Below, in pieces: positions 11,444 through 20,708 of a stretch of DNA of 64,000 nt. Origin of the DNA: Alkalitalea saponilacus. GTDB lineage: Bacteria; Bacteroidota; Bacteroidia; Bacteroidales; Marinilabiliaceae. Under the pieces are notes generated by a model. That model was not told where the DNA came from. It worked only from the letters and a program-made list of their open reading frames with translations, and made no database searches. The first letter of the stretch is position 1; each line of letters opens with the position of its first letter. The stretch spans positions 229,215 through 293,214 of the forward strand of contig NZ_FUYV01000004.1 of the NCBI RefSeq assembly GCF_900168165.1, given 5' to 3'. The position numbers were made by a program, and so were the translations under genes.

Positions 11444-13210
11444 ATGAAATCAAAATTATTACCAAATCTTAAATTTCTATTAATCGCAGCTGCACTGTTT
11501 CTATTCGTAACTGCCGATTTATTTGCCCAAGGTTCTGTTTCGCGTTCGGGCAGTACCTGGACTGCACGTGTCAATGGAAACACGGTATACACCGGAACCC
11601 GAATGTTTGATGCAATTAATGCTGCCTGCAATAACATGGGAGCTGGAACGATTAATATTTGGAATTCTGGCTCTTCAGGTCCATCAGGAGGCAGTATTTA
11701 TGCCATACGGCCAGGAGCTAATCAAACGTTAGATTTTCATGGTCATTCAATACATTGTGATGGAGGTGATTTAATCGTTGCCATTCATGCAGACAGACGT
11801 AACAACATCACGATTCGAAACCTTCATGTTACAGGAGCACCACGCTATGGAATGTGGTTCAGGGGATGTTCGGGTGTTACTTTGCATAATATCACCATGA
11901 ATTTGTCGCACCCAGGAGCAGTTGGATTGGGCATAAGGGTTGATAATTCCACCGGGGCTGCTTCAAATCTCACCATAAGTGGTAATATTAACATCAATGG
12001 ATCTTTGGGCCATGCCATTGAAACATATGGAGTTGATGGAATTTCGATCGGGGACGTAACAGTTACCAATACTGCAGTTGGTTGTGGAGTTATTCTGAAT
12101 AATTCAAGAAACGCAACCATTGGAACCATTAATGGATTCCGCAATAATCGTGGAGGTGGCTATGCAACATTCAGGGTTGCAAACAACAATGGCCCAAACA
12201 TCCGCGTTCAAAAGGTAATCTCCAGAGAGTCAGGACGTGGATTCTTTAGCGTTTCAGGTAGTTACGATTGCGTTGTTAATGAAGTGGATATTGCAAACAA
12301 CACCAGTCATGGAATCTTTTTAGAAGATGCCACTGATACACATGTATTAAGCGGTACAGTGGTGAATTGTAACCCAAATACACAGATGGTAAGAACCACC
12401 AGATGTTCCATAAATCTTGGATCCGGTTCTGGTGACAATAATGCCAGAATAAACGGTCGTTATGCAGTGGTTGCAGTTCATAGCGGAAAAGCCCTTGATG
12501 TATATAATTGGGGAACATCTGATGGAACTAATATTGTTCAATGGGACTATTGGGGAGGAGGTGCACAGCAATTTAATATTTCAAGTGTTGATGGTGACTG
12601 GCACCGTATATCACCTGTAATTGCAACTTCAAAAGCACTCGATGTAGATGGTATATCTACTGCCAATGGTGCCAATATCCACATTTGGAATTATTGGGGA
12701 GGAAACGGACAGCAATTCAGGTTTCAGAATGCAGGTTCAGGAAGATATCGGATTATTGCCCGTCATAGTAATAAATGTTTAGATGTATATGGAGCTTCAT
12801 CTGCAAACGGAGCCAATATAATTCAGTGGGAATGTATATCAGGTGCAACCAATCAAATGTTTGAATTAGTCAGACTAGGAAGTCTATCTAGTTCTCCTGA
12901 TGAGACTAAGTATGAAATGAATGATGATTACAGAAACGTTATGGTTGGCTTAGAAGATTTAGAGAAAGTAAGTGAAGAAATTCGAGTCTTTCCAAATCCG
13001 ACAAGAGGTTCATTTAAAATACATTTAGCAGCACTTTTTATAGAAGGCATCACAAATATTACTATCCTCGACATTCAGGGACGAAAGGTATATTCAGAAA
13101 GTGTTAGCCAGAAAGAGGTTGAGATTAATGAGCAACTAAATCCGGGACTTTATTTTATATATATTGAAAATGGCAATAATTCAACCATTGAAAAGATAAT
13201 TGTAAAATAG
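11444..13210 (+). CDS. Secreted parallel beta-helix protein with RICIN lectin and T9SS sorting domains
   Basis: The frame opens at 11354, but the ATG at 11444 gives a proper signal peptide (MKSKLLPNLKFLL...LFAQ), so the protein is about 588 residues. The order is: a right-handed parallel beta-helix (about 80-315, repeating NITIRNLHVTG, GVTLHNITMN, NLTISGNINI, GISIGDVTVT, CVVNEVDIANN); a beta-trefoil RICIN domain (about 325-475) with three repeats each holding ALDVY or CLDVY and a QQF/NQMF 'QxW-like' motif; and a type IX sorting domain (about 505-588, VFPNPTRGSFKI...GLYFIYIENG). It is expected to cross the outer membrane by the T9SS and bind or cleave plant polysaccharide. The beta-helix recalls pectate-lyase-type folds, but I see no defined catalytic motif. 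Xylanases lie within 13 kb. Confidence 0.85.
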   Translation: MKSKLLPNLKFLLIAAALFLFVTADLFAQGSVSRSGSTWTARVNGNTVYTGTRMFDAINAACNNMGAGTINIWNSGSSGPSGGSIYAIRPGANQTLDFHGHSIHCDGGDLIVAIHADRRNNITIRNLHVTGAPRYGMWFRGCSGVTLHNITMNLSHPGAVGLGIRVDNSTGAASNLTISGNININGSLGHAIETYGVDGISIGDVTVTNTAVGCGVILNNSRNATIGTINGFRNNRGGGYATFRVANNNGPNIRVQKVISRESGRGFFSVSGSYDCVVNEVDIANNTSHGIFLEDATDTHVLSGTVVNCNPNTQMVRTTRCSINLGSGSGDNNARINGRYAVVAVHSGKALDVYNWGTSDGTNIVQWDYWGGGAQQFNISSVDGDWHRISPVIATSKALDVDGISTANGANIHIWNYWGGNGQQFRFQNAGSGRYRIIARHSNKCLDVYGASSANGANIIQWECISGATNQMFELVRLGSLSSSPDETKYEMNDDYRNVMVGLEDLEKVSEEIRVFPNPTRGSFKIHLAALFIEGITNITILDIQGRKVYSESVSQKEVEINEQLNPGLYFIYIENGNNSTIEKIIVK

Positions 13211-13240
13211 ATTTTCTATAACTAGTAATTGAGATGGTAT

Positions 13241-13273
13241 AACCTGTGAGATTTTAATCTCACAGGTTTTTTT
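13241..13273 (+). terminator. Rho-independent terminator after the beta-helix gene
   Basis: A perfect 12-bp stem, AACCTGTGAGAT (13241-13252) with ATCTCACAGGTT (13257-13268), a TTTA loop and a run of T. Confidence 0.9.
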
Positions 13274-13335
13274 GTAATGAGATACTTGTTTTCGAACTCG
13301 CATTATATTTCTTCTTTTAGATACCTCCAATTTAT

Positions 13336-13343
13336 TATCTTTG
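13336..13343 (+). promoter_or_regulatory. Putative -7 box (TATCTTTG) of the SNF2 gene
   Basis: TATCTTTG matches the Bacteroidota consensus TAnnTTTG and lies 30 bases before the SNF2 ATG. The -33 region is only T-rich (TTTT at 13315-13318). Confidence 0.45.
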
Positions 13344-13373
13344 GAAACGAAAAATGGATAGAATTTGATTTTG

Positions 13374-16367
13374 ATGGAGCAACTGATTGTAGTATTTACC
13401 GAAAAAAGAAACATTGGTCTGACGGCCATTCCATATATTGCAACACTTAATAATAATGAACCGATTACCCTGCATGAACATGCAACTATGTTGCATGTGG
13501 AAGAGAGTAGCGATAAGTTTTCATCACAGGAAAAGGAGATCATCAGCCTGTTGAGCAAAATCAGTGACCAGGCCTTACGAAAAAAGTTCAGTCCTCAACA
13601 AAATCTCAAAGATTTCATTGATCATCTTCCTCAACACCGGTTTTACAATACATTGATTAAAGATCACATTGACAAGATACTGTATCAGGCCATCGTATTG
13701 CTATCCAAAGGCACTACCAAAGCTTACTTTAAAAATGAAGGTTACAGTCATTTATACACATCTGATATTCTGAAAATTCCCAATTGTGCCGCTCAGCCTG
13801 TCTTTACATTCGATCTGACCAGTGAAGGGTTGATTTATACACTTAAAGTAAAGCAATGCGGCAATGATGAAAACATCAAAGAGTTTTCATTATTAAATCG
13901 TGAAGTGGAGTTTATTTGTCATCAAAGCGCAGCAATTAAAATACAAAACGATATTTGGTATTTTGATGGCATCGACAGCAATAAATTCAAGCCCTTTATC
14001 ACCAAAAGCACCATTACAGTTCCTCTTCGGCAGATAGAGCCATATATGGAGGGTTTTGTCAGAAATATGGTTCGAAATTTTGATGTCACCGCAAAAGGTT
14101 TTGAAATCATTACCACAAAAGAAGAACCGGTTCCTCACCTTACCATTGAAAAGGATCTCAAACATTTTCCGGTTATAGCTCTTCATTTCAGGTATTCAAA
14201 CAGAACTTTTCTGGCTGATCGTCAGTCGGGTATTTTTGTAGACCTTAAAAACGACGATGGACGATTTACCTTTACCAAATTGGAGAGAGATTTTGATTAT
14301 GAGCAGAGATATGTTAACGAATTGACAAAACTGGAGCTTTTAAAATCAGGTGAAGCACTGTTTAAACCTGCTGATGCTCATTGCAATGATGATTCATCTG
14401 AGGTTTTATCATTGATTACGAATTGGTTTATAAAAAACAGAAAGAGGCTGGATGAGCTGAACTTCTCTTTTGATAGTGGCTACGAAGGCAGAGAGATTTT
14501 TGTGGGAAAAGTTTCGTTGACAATTGATACCAATGAGGATAACGATTGGTTCGAAATTAAAGCCCGGGTGCAAATTGGAGAGTATCTTATATCATTCTAT
14601 AAATTCAGGAAAAACCTTTTGGAAAACAACCCGGAATACATATTGCCCAATGGGCAATTGTTTATGATACCAGTGGAGTGGTTTACCCGTTTCAGTGAAC
14701 TCTTTAATTATGCCAAATCCGACAAGGAAGTTATTCGTTTGCCCCGTGCACATTTTCAGATACTGGAGCAGGTAAAACATGGTGTTTCTAATCTTGAAAA
14801 TGCGCCGCAACAGCCATTGGTAATTGGCGAAACTGAGCTGCCAAAAGGAATTGAAGCCAAATTGCGTCCATACCAGATTGAGGGATATGCCTGGCTTAAT
14901 TTTTTGCGTGAGAATGGTTTTGGAGGAATTCTGGCTGATGACATGGGATTGGGAAAGACTTTGCAGACCATCACCATGATTCAAAAGGTATACCAAAATG
15001 AGGAACGCAACCCTGAAGAAGCCGAACATGAAGAGGTCAATAAACAATTGGATGACTCTTCCAGTCACAAAGTACCGCAACAATTATCTATGTTTGACCC
15101 GCCTCCCAATCCGGTGTTTAATAAAAGTGGGTTATCTGCATCGTTAATTGTTATGCCCACTTCCCTGGTTCATAATTGGCAGAATGAGTTTAATAAATTT
15201 GCCCCTTCACTTAAAATATACAACTATACCGGAACAAACCGCCTCAGAAGTAAAGAAATTGGGAAGATATTCAGGCATTACCACATTGTTTTAACCAGTT
15301 ACGGGGTTTTGCGTAATGATGTTGAGATGCTTAAGTTGTATCGGTTTAATTATTTTATCCTGGATGAGAGTCAATATGTTAAAAACCCCACATCCAAAGT
15401 TTATGAAGCTGTAAAAGAGATCGAAGCTTCTCATCGGTTAACCCTTACCGGAACGCCCATTGAAAATTCGCTGGTAGATTTATGGGCACAAATGAATCTG
15501 GTAAATAAAGGGTTATTGGGTTCATTGGCTTTTTTTAAACGCCACTTTATTCAGCCCATTACCAAACAAAACAATGAGGAAAAGGAGATAAAATTACAAC
15601 GACTGATTCAACCGTTTTTATTAAGGCGCACCAAAGAGAAGGTGGCAAAGGATTTGCCACCGGTGATGGAGCAGGTATTATACTGCGACATGACTCCAGA
15701 GCAGGAACGATTTTATGAAAAGGAGAAATCGGGGATTCGAAACAGCATTTACAAGGTATTTGAACAGAAGACTCCTGATCAAAGTGCCATTATGGCACTT
15801 CAGGCTTTAACGAGATTAAGACAAATTGCCAATCACCCGGTTATGGTTGATGATACCTACCAAGGTTCTTCGGGTAAGTTTGAGCAGATCATTGATAATT
15901 TGGAGAGCATTGTGGCAGAAGGCCACAATGTGTTGGTTTTTTCTTCATTTGTAAAAGACCTGGAGCTTTTGGAAAAAGAACTGGTTAGCAGGAAGTTAAG
16001 GTATGCAAAACTAACTGGTGCAACCCGTGAAAGAGAAAAGGTGATCAACGAGTTCAACACAAAAGCGTCCATTTTCTTAATCTCGTTAAAAGCTGGTGGT
16101 GTGGGGTTGAATCTGACTAAAGCAGATTATGTTTTTATGCTTAACCCATGGTGGAATCCGGCTGCAGAAGCGCAGGCCATTAATCGTGCTCATCGAATTG
16201 GACAAACACGAAACGTGTTTGTCTACAGGTTTCTCTCATCTGGAACCATTGAGGAAAAGATCGCCAGATTGCAGGAAAAGAAGATGCAGTTGGCCGATAT
16301 GTTCGTGAATAACAACAATCCATTGACGGATCTCTCAAAAGAGGAAATCATGGAGCTATTCAGTTAA
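13374..16367 (+). CDS. SNF2-family DNA-dependent ATPase/helicase
   Basis: The ATG at 13374 is preferred over a TTG three codons upstream; the product is 997 residues. The N-terminal half (about 1-490) is a poorly conserved region of the type seen in bacterial RapA-like/SNF2 proteins. The ATPase core follows: RPYQIEGYAWLNFL, Walker A ILADDMGLGKT (lysine about 528), LIVMPTSLVHNWQNEF, motif II FILDESQ (DESQ in place of DEAH), LTLTGTPIEN, and the C-terminal helicase lobe with VFSSF, ISLKAGGVGLNLTKAD and INRAHRIGQT. A low-complexity loop (about residues 550-585, acidic and glutamine-rich) interrupts the core after motif Ia. Such enzymes translocate on double-stranded DNA and remodel protein-DNA complexes; the bacterial role may be in transcription recycling or repair. 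Confidence 0.93.
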   Translation: MEQLIVVFTEKRNIGLTAIPYIATLNNNEPITLHEHATMLHVEESSDKFSSQEKEIISLLSKISDQALRKKFSPQQNLKDFIDHLPQHRFYNTLIKDHIDKILYQAIVLLSKGTTKAYFKNEGYSHLYTSDILKIPNCAAQPVFTFDLTSEGLIYTLKVKQCGNDENIKEFSLLNREVEFICHQSAAIKIQNDIWYFDGIDSNKFKPFITKSTITVPLRQIEPYMEGFVRNMVRNFDVTAKGFEIITTKEEPVPHLTIEKDLKHFPVIALHFRYSNRTFLADRQSGIFVDLKNDDGRFTFTKLERDFDYEQRYVNELTKLELLKSGEALFKPADAHCNDDSSEVLSLITNWFIKNRKRLDELNFSFDSGYEGREIFVGKVSLTIDTNEDNDWFEIKARVQIGEYLISFYKFRKNLLENNPEYILPNGQLFMIPVEWFTRFSELFNYAKSDKEVIRLPRAHFQILEQVKHGVSNLENAPQQPLVIGETELPKGIEAKLRPYQIEGYAWLNFLRENGFGGILADDMGLGKTLQTITMIQKVYQNEERNPEEAEHEEVNKQLDDSSSHKVPQQLSMFDPPPNPVFNKSGLSASLIVMPTSLVHNWQNEFNKFAPSLKIYNYTGTNRLRSKEIGKIFRHYHIVLTSYGVLRNDVEMLKLYRFNYFILDESQYVKNPTSKVYEAVKEIEASHRLTLTGTPIENSLVDLWAQMNLVNKGLLGSLAFFKRHFIQPITKQNNEEKEIKLQRLIQPFLLRRTKEKVAKDLPPVMEQVLYCDMTPEQERFYEKEKSGIRNSIYKVFEQKTPDQSAIMALQALTRLRQIANHPVMVDDTYQGSSGKFEQIIDNLESIVAEGHNVLVFSSFVKDLELLEKELVSRKLRYAKLTGATREREKVINEFNTKASIFLISLKAGGVGLNLTKADYVFMLNPWWNPAAEAQAINRAHRIGQTRNVFVYRFLSSGTIEEKIARLQEKKMQLADMFVNNNNPLTDLSKEEIMELFS

Positions 16368-16457
16368 GAGGCCAAATTATTTTTTTATTTGGCTTAATAT
16401 TTGATTGCAAGGAAAGATATTAGATTCTGAATTAAAAAGTAACTAAAAAAACAGAAT

Positions 16458-17162
16458 ATGAGACAAATACTGATTTCAGCGCTATTTATTTTAATGACCT
16501 TACCCCTTGTTGCCCAGGAAGATGAAACAGCTGTTGGTGAGATAATAATTGAAACGCGTCAACTGGCACCTTTTGAAACTCTCCGTGTGGCGCGGGGAAT
16601 CAATGTAACCCTTGTGGAGGGAGAAAAACCAAAAGCTGAAGTTCACATCATGAATGCCGATCCGGAAGATGTTCTAATTGAGCAATCCAACAAGGATCTG
16701 ACCATTCGTATGCGTACACGCATATATCGAAACATGGCAGTAAATGTATATCTCTATTACCAAAACATAAAAGAAATTAGTGCAGGAACCGGCGGCAGTG
16801 TTTATTCCGACGATGTTATTGAGGCAAAACGGTTGGTTTTAGATGCCGGTACCGATGCCTCCATCCAATTCGAGATTGAAGTAGACCACTTGGAAGCCAG
16901 TGCATCTGCCGGACGAGTGGAAGTGATGGGTACAGCCAATTCAATTGATGTAAATTTAAGCACCGGTGGACGTTTTAACGGAGCAAACCTGGAAACCAAA
17001 AAAGCCAAGGTGCGTGCTAATACCGGTGCAGGAGCAGAAGTTTGGGTAACTGAAGAGTTGGAAGCAAGAGCAGGTTCAGGAGCCAGAATTGAATATACCG
17101 GGGATCCGCAAAAAATAGAAGTTCGAACCAGTTTTGGAGGAAGAGTACAGGAAATGGAGTAA
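16458..17162 (+). CDS. Head-GIN-domain (DUF2807) auto-transporter-adhesin-like protein
   Basis: The 234-residue protein has a signal peptide (1-20, ending in VAQ). A DUF2807 'GIN' domain follows, made of short repeating beta strands: TRQLAPFETLRVARGINVTLVEG, LTIRMRTRIYRNMAVNVYLYY, KEISAGTGGSVYSDD, LVLDAGTDASIQFEI, LEASASAGRVEVMG, KKAKVRANTGAGAEVWV, ARAGSGARIEYTGDP. The fold is a right-handed beta-solenoid found in periplasmic or surface proteins of Bacteroidota; no enzymatic role is known. It ends at a terminator shared with the convergent SDR gene. Confidence 0.88.
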   Translation: MRQILISALFILMTLPLVAQEDETAVGEIIIETRQLAPFETLRVARGINVTLVEGEKPKAEVHIMNADPEDVLIEQSNKDLTIRMRTRIYRNMAVNVYLYYQNIKEISAGTGGSVYSDDVIEAKRLVLDAGTDASIQFEIEVDHLEASASAGRVEVMGTANSIDVNLSTGGRFNGANLETKKAKVRANTGAGAEVWVTEELEARAGSGARIEYTGDPQKIEVRTSFGGRVQEME

Positions 17163-17185
17163 TTAGAATAATATTCTGTATATCC

Positions 17186-17217
17186 ATGCGCGGAAATTTC
17201 AAGAAATTTCCGCGCAT
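17186..17217. terminator. Bidirectional terminator between convergent genes
   Basis: A perfect 14-bp stem, ATGCGCGGAAATTT (17186-17199) with its complement at 17204-17217, and a CAAG loop. It is followed by TTGTTTTG on the plus strand. Its right part encodes the last codons of the leftward SDR gene. Confidence 0.8.
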
Positions 17218-18134
17218 TTGTTTTGTTGCAAGTTAATAGGAAACCCACAACACCTTTGTAGTGACTCTTTATAAGACAACGGTTTGATGCCCAATTTCTT
17301 TTCGATGGTGTTGTTGTTGGCAACTATTTTTACTTTCATGCTACTAATCAGGTTAAGTGACAGATAATAATCAGATGATGTAAAAACTGAAACAAAAAAT
17401 GCAGCAATCGGCATGGGGATTGATGGTATGGTAATTATATACCTCTTATATCCTCTGAATTCAGCATATTGCTCCAGCATTTTTTTGTAGGTAATAACAC
17501 TTTCACCTCCCATGTCATAGGATTTATTAAAAGTCTCCTCCATTAATAAAATACCAGTAAGATATTCTATGACATTGATAAGCGATACCGGTTGACTTTG
17601 AGTATCTAACCATTTGGGTCCAATGATTACCGGAAGTTTTTCCATCAGGCTTCGGATGATTTCAAACGAAGCACTTCCACAACCGACTATAATTCCGGCC
17701 TTAAGAGTCGTAACCGGAACAGCGCTACTTCTGAGTATGGTTTCAACATTTTTTCTTGATGACAGGTGTCGTGAAAGATTGTCTTCATTTGTAATGCCTC
17801 CAAGATATATGATTTGTTTGATTGATGTTTTACTAACTGCGCTCAGAAAATGATATGCAGCCTTCTCCTCCATCTCCTCAAACCCCTTTGAAAAACCTGT
17901 CATGGAGTGAATCAAATAATAAGCAACATCAATATCAATGATTGAATCAGGTGGAGTTTGGTCTTTCAAAAAGTCAAATTCAATAACTGAAACATTATTA
18001 TGGGAATAGATCTCGGATGAGGGTAGCTTCGATACATTACGCACACAGCAAATTACCTGATGTCCTTCTTTAATCAAAGCAGGCAAAAGTTTTTTCCCAA
18101 TGTAGCCATTGGCGCCGGTGAGTAAAATTTTCAT
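17199..18134 (-). CDS. NAD(P)-binding SDR-family protein (atypical, DUF2867-protein-like)
   Basis: The 311-residue protein begins with a Rossmann motif, ILLTGANGYIGKKLLPALI (TGxxGxxG). It shares the atypical SDR pattern of NAD(P)H-binding proteins such as YbjT: DVAYYLIHSM, YHFLSAVSKTSIKQIIYLGGI, RKNVETILRSSAVPVTTLKAGIIVG, QPVSLINVIEYL. The catalytic YxxxK is not evident, as in the atypical class. Many Bacteroidota homologues carry an extra C-terminal DUF2867 (SRPBCC-like) domain and are near 480 residues. This one stops after the SDR part, with an odd tail (CCGFPINLQQNKCAEIS) whose last codons lie in the terminator stem, so it may be a C-terminally shortened form. The substrate is unknown. 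Confidence 0.75.
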   Translation of the reverse strand: MKILLTGANGYIGKKLLPALIKEGHQVICCVRNVSKLPSSEIYSHNNVSVIEFDFLKDQTPPDSIIDIDVAYYLIHSMTGFSKGFEEMEEKAAYHFLSAVSKTSIKQIIYLGGITNEDNLSRHLSSRKNVETILRSSAVPVTTLKAGIIVGCGSASFEIIRSLMEKLPVIIGPKWLDTQSQPVSLINVIEYLTGILLMEETFNKSYDMGGESVITYKKMLEQYAEFRGYKRYIITIPSIPMPIAAFFVSVFTSSDYYLSLNLISSMKVKIVANNNTIEKKLGIKPLSYKESLQRCCGFPINLQQNKCAEIS

Positions 18135-18353
18135 ATACTCTAATCTGTTTTAGGTCATATGAAACGAGACACAGTATATCATCTCTCAGGTTGGGAATAC
18201 AGTATTATGGTTCGATTCATAAGCCAGGTTATCAGTAGATCTATTGTAAATATGCAAAAAATCTGCCATTTTTGAAAGATTAATCGACTTAAAGCGTTCT
18301 CAATCAAAACAAATTTGATAACTATGAATTTCTGCATGGTATTGTTATAGGTG

Positions 18354-19940
18354 CTACAATGCCACTAATATCTGACTAAGGATTATAATAAGTACCAGGG
18401 AAATTGGATATACAGTTGTGTAAGCCTCTTGTGGCGCACTGGTTTTACTCACCGACTCAACAGCACTAAGAGCAGGTGAACTGGTCATGCTACCCGAAAG
18501 TACCCCCAGAACGCTCAGGTAATTAATCTTCAAAATCCTACTACCAAAAAAGACCGCAGAAATCATTGGAACCAGAGAGATCAAAGCGCCCATCCAGATC
18601 ATGCTGAAACCATACTCGGCAACAGTGGTTCCAAGTGTTTTACCTGCTTCGGTGCCAATATAGGCCATGAAGAAAAGCAGTCCCAGTTTTCGCAAAAACT
18701 GATTGGTGGTGTGGCTGATGCTCCAGACAACTGGACCGGTTTTACCAATTTTACTCAATAGCAGAGCAACAATCAGCACTCCACCTGTTAAACCCAGGCT
18801 GAACTCTACGTCTGGACGAATGGGAAACCGCAATTGTCCGAGAAATACGCCCAACAAGACACCAACAGCAATGGGGAGAAAGTCCAGGTGATCCAGCTCT
18901 GCCCGACTGTCGCCCAACATTTTGCTCAATTCAGGTATGTTCTCAACCGGAGCACTTATGGTTACTTTATCTCCCAAGCGCAAATATGTTCCTGCATCCG
19001 GGATTAAATCAACACCAGCTCTTCTGATGGCAGTTACAGTAGCGTTTAAATTTTGCAGAAAATGTGAATCTGCAATGGTTTTTTCAACGTTTTTGCGATT
19101 GGAAATCAAAAACCTGCGAACAATGTATTTCTGACTTTCAGGAATTTCAATATCTGTTGCCGGTCCAATGAAATACGAAAGGGTGTTTAGGTCTTTGGAT
19201 GTGCCTGAGGCTCGAATAATATCATTTCTTTCGAGTGTTGTATTTCCGGTTGGGGTAATGGCGGTTTTATCTCTTAATATCTTGAAAATGTTGGTATGGG
19301 TCACACCTCTGATGTTGAGTTCAGACAGCGTTTTACCAATAACATTGGGGTTTTCAACCACAAAGTTGCGTTGCTCTGGTTCGGGGTGATGCATTAAAAC
19401 ATCTTCACGATGTTTTAATTCTTCCTTTTGAATATCAATTCTTAAAAAAGAGGCCGACAACCTGACAAAGAGAATGATGCTGATGATTCCAAAGGGATAA
19501 GCCAATCCAAACCCGATGGCAATCAAATGGGGATCCCCTATTTCGGCTGCAGCAGCGAGTCCTGATGCACTGGTGATGGCTCCTGTAAAGATTCCGGTTG
19601 CCATGGCACTGTCCACATTAAAAAAATAGATGATGGAAATGGTAGTAATCAGTGCCGATGCAATAATGATACCTGAGAGTTTTAATAATTTAATTCCGGT
19701 GGTACTAAAGGCTCCGAAAAATCCGGGTCCGGCTTGTATTCCCACACTAAACATGAAGAAAATCAAACCCACCTGTTGAAAAATAGGTGGAAGGCTCACT
19801 CCATAGTGGCCAAAAGCCATGGCTACAAAAATTATGGCCGACGCATCTAATGAGAGTCCTTTAATGCGGACGCTTCCGAGAATTATCCCCAATGCGACAA
19901 TGGTAAAAAATGCAACGTAGTCTGTGGTAAAAATCTCCAT
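18354..19940 (-). CDS. AspT/YidE-type antiporter (aspartate:alanine exchanger family) with TrkA-C domains
   Basis: The 528-residue inner-membrane transporter has two sets of about five to six transmembrane helices (residues about 8-180 and 355-528) around a cytosolic middle part with two RCK-C/TrkA-C ligand-binding domains (about 195-345). Family signatures include GLIFFMFSVGIQAGPGFF in the N-terminal half and GLLFFMAYIGTEAGK in the C-terminal half, the inverted repeat of the AspT fold. The family exchanges amino or dicarboxylic acids across the membrane; the substrate cannot be read from sequence. The gene stands alone, 219 bases from the SDR gene in the same direction and with a long AT-rich upstream region. 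Confidence 0.9.
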   Translation of the reverse strand: MEIFTTDYVAFFTIVALGIILGSVRIKGLSLDASAIIFVAMAFGHYGVSLPPIFQQVGLIFFMFSVGIQAGPGFFGAFSTTGIKLLKLSGIIIASALITTISIIYFFNVDSAMATGIFTGAITSASGLAAAAEIGDPHLIAIGFGLAYPFGIISIILFVRLSASFLRIDIQKEELKHREDVLMHHPEPEQRNFVVENPNVIGKTLSELNIRGVTHTNIFKILRDKTAITPTGNTTLERNDIIRASGTSKDLNTLSYFIGPATDIEIPESQKYIVRRFLISNRKNVEKTIADSHFLQNLNATVTAIRRAGVDLIPDAGTYLRLGDKVTISAPVENIPELSKMLGDSRAELDHLDFLPIAVGVLLGVFLGQLRFPIRPDVEFSLGLTGGVLIVALLLSKIGKTGPVVWSISHTTNQFLRKLGLLFFMAYIGTEAGKTLGTTVAEYGFSMIWMGALISLVPMISAVFFGSRILKINYLSVLGVLSGSMTSSPALSAVESVSKTSAPQEAYTTVYPISLVLIIILSQILVAL

Positions 19941-20708
19941 TTATTTTATATCTGATATGGCCTTACACAAATATAGAAAAATACAGGATAAGTTGTCAGA
20001 CATTTTTTTTCACACCTACCAAAAATTGTAAAGCAAATATCACAATCTCGTCAAATCTCTAAAATTCTTTTAATGGTTTAATAAAACATAAAATCTGCTT
20101 GGGGTGTGGTTTTGATATCTTATACGAGATAGTAATGTTTATTTATGAATTATTTCAATGCTTGCAACAGCAAATAGATCTGATCTATGGCGGTTATTGG
20201 AGTGTCAATGTTTTATTGGAAAGTTATACAAAATAATTCAAAAAATTAAACATAATCAAATATATCTGAATGCTTAAATCAAATATCTAATATTGAAAAA
20301 CAATTTTATTTAATGTGTTGTATTTTTAAAATTTGAAAAGCAATGTTAAATATGTCTATGTAAAGTGTTTTGTTATATGACTAGCTCAAAACGGTTTAAT
20401 GTATTGTTGTAAAGTTATATATATAACTATTAGAGTCATTTTTAATCAGGATATTGTAAGCAAGTAACAAAATATTGCAACATATATTAACTCTGATCTC
20501 CCCGCCCCGAAATAGAAAATATGTCTACTAAATTTAGCAATAGGAATAATATTACAGAAGCATTTTATAATGTATAATCTAATTTGAGATTAGAGGAAGA
20601 GTTGTTGGATGATTTTTTGTTGAAGTTGGTTTCTCTAACAATTTTAAGACAGGAAAATATGTATGCATTTATATCATTCTAATTGTTTAACAACTTAAAA
20701 ATCCAATT
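19941..20708. other. Long AT-rich intergenic region upstream of the GH11 xylanase
   Basis: About 770 bases separate the divergent AspT-type and GH11 genes. The stretch is strongly AT-rich with no open frame worth reporting and no hairpin. It must hold the promoters of both genes. A long leader or a regulatory RNA upstream of the xylanase is possible, but nothing specific supports it. Confidence 0.4.

Noticed and set aside
14592..15083. A 163-codon antisense frame within the SNF2 gene
   Set aside because: It lies opposite conserved helicase sequence, so it is a shadow frame.
16802..17323. A 173-codon antisense frame across the end of the GIN gene and into the SDR gene
   Set aside because: It crosses two real genes and a terminator and lacks motifs.
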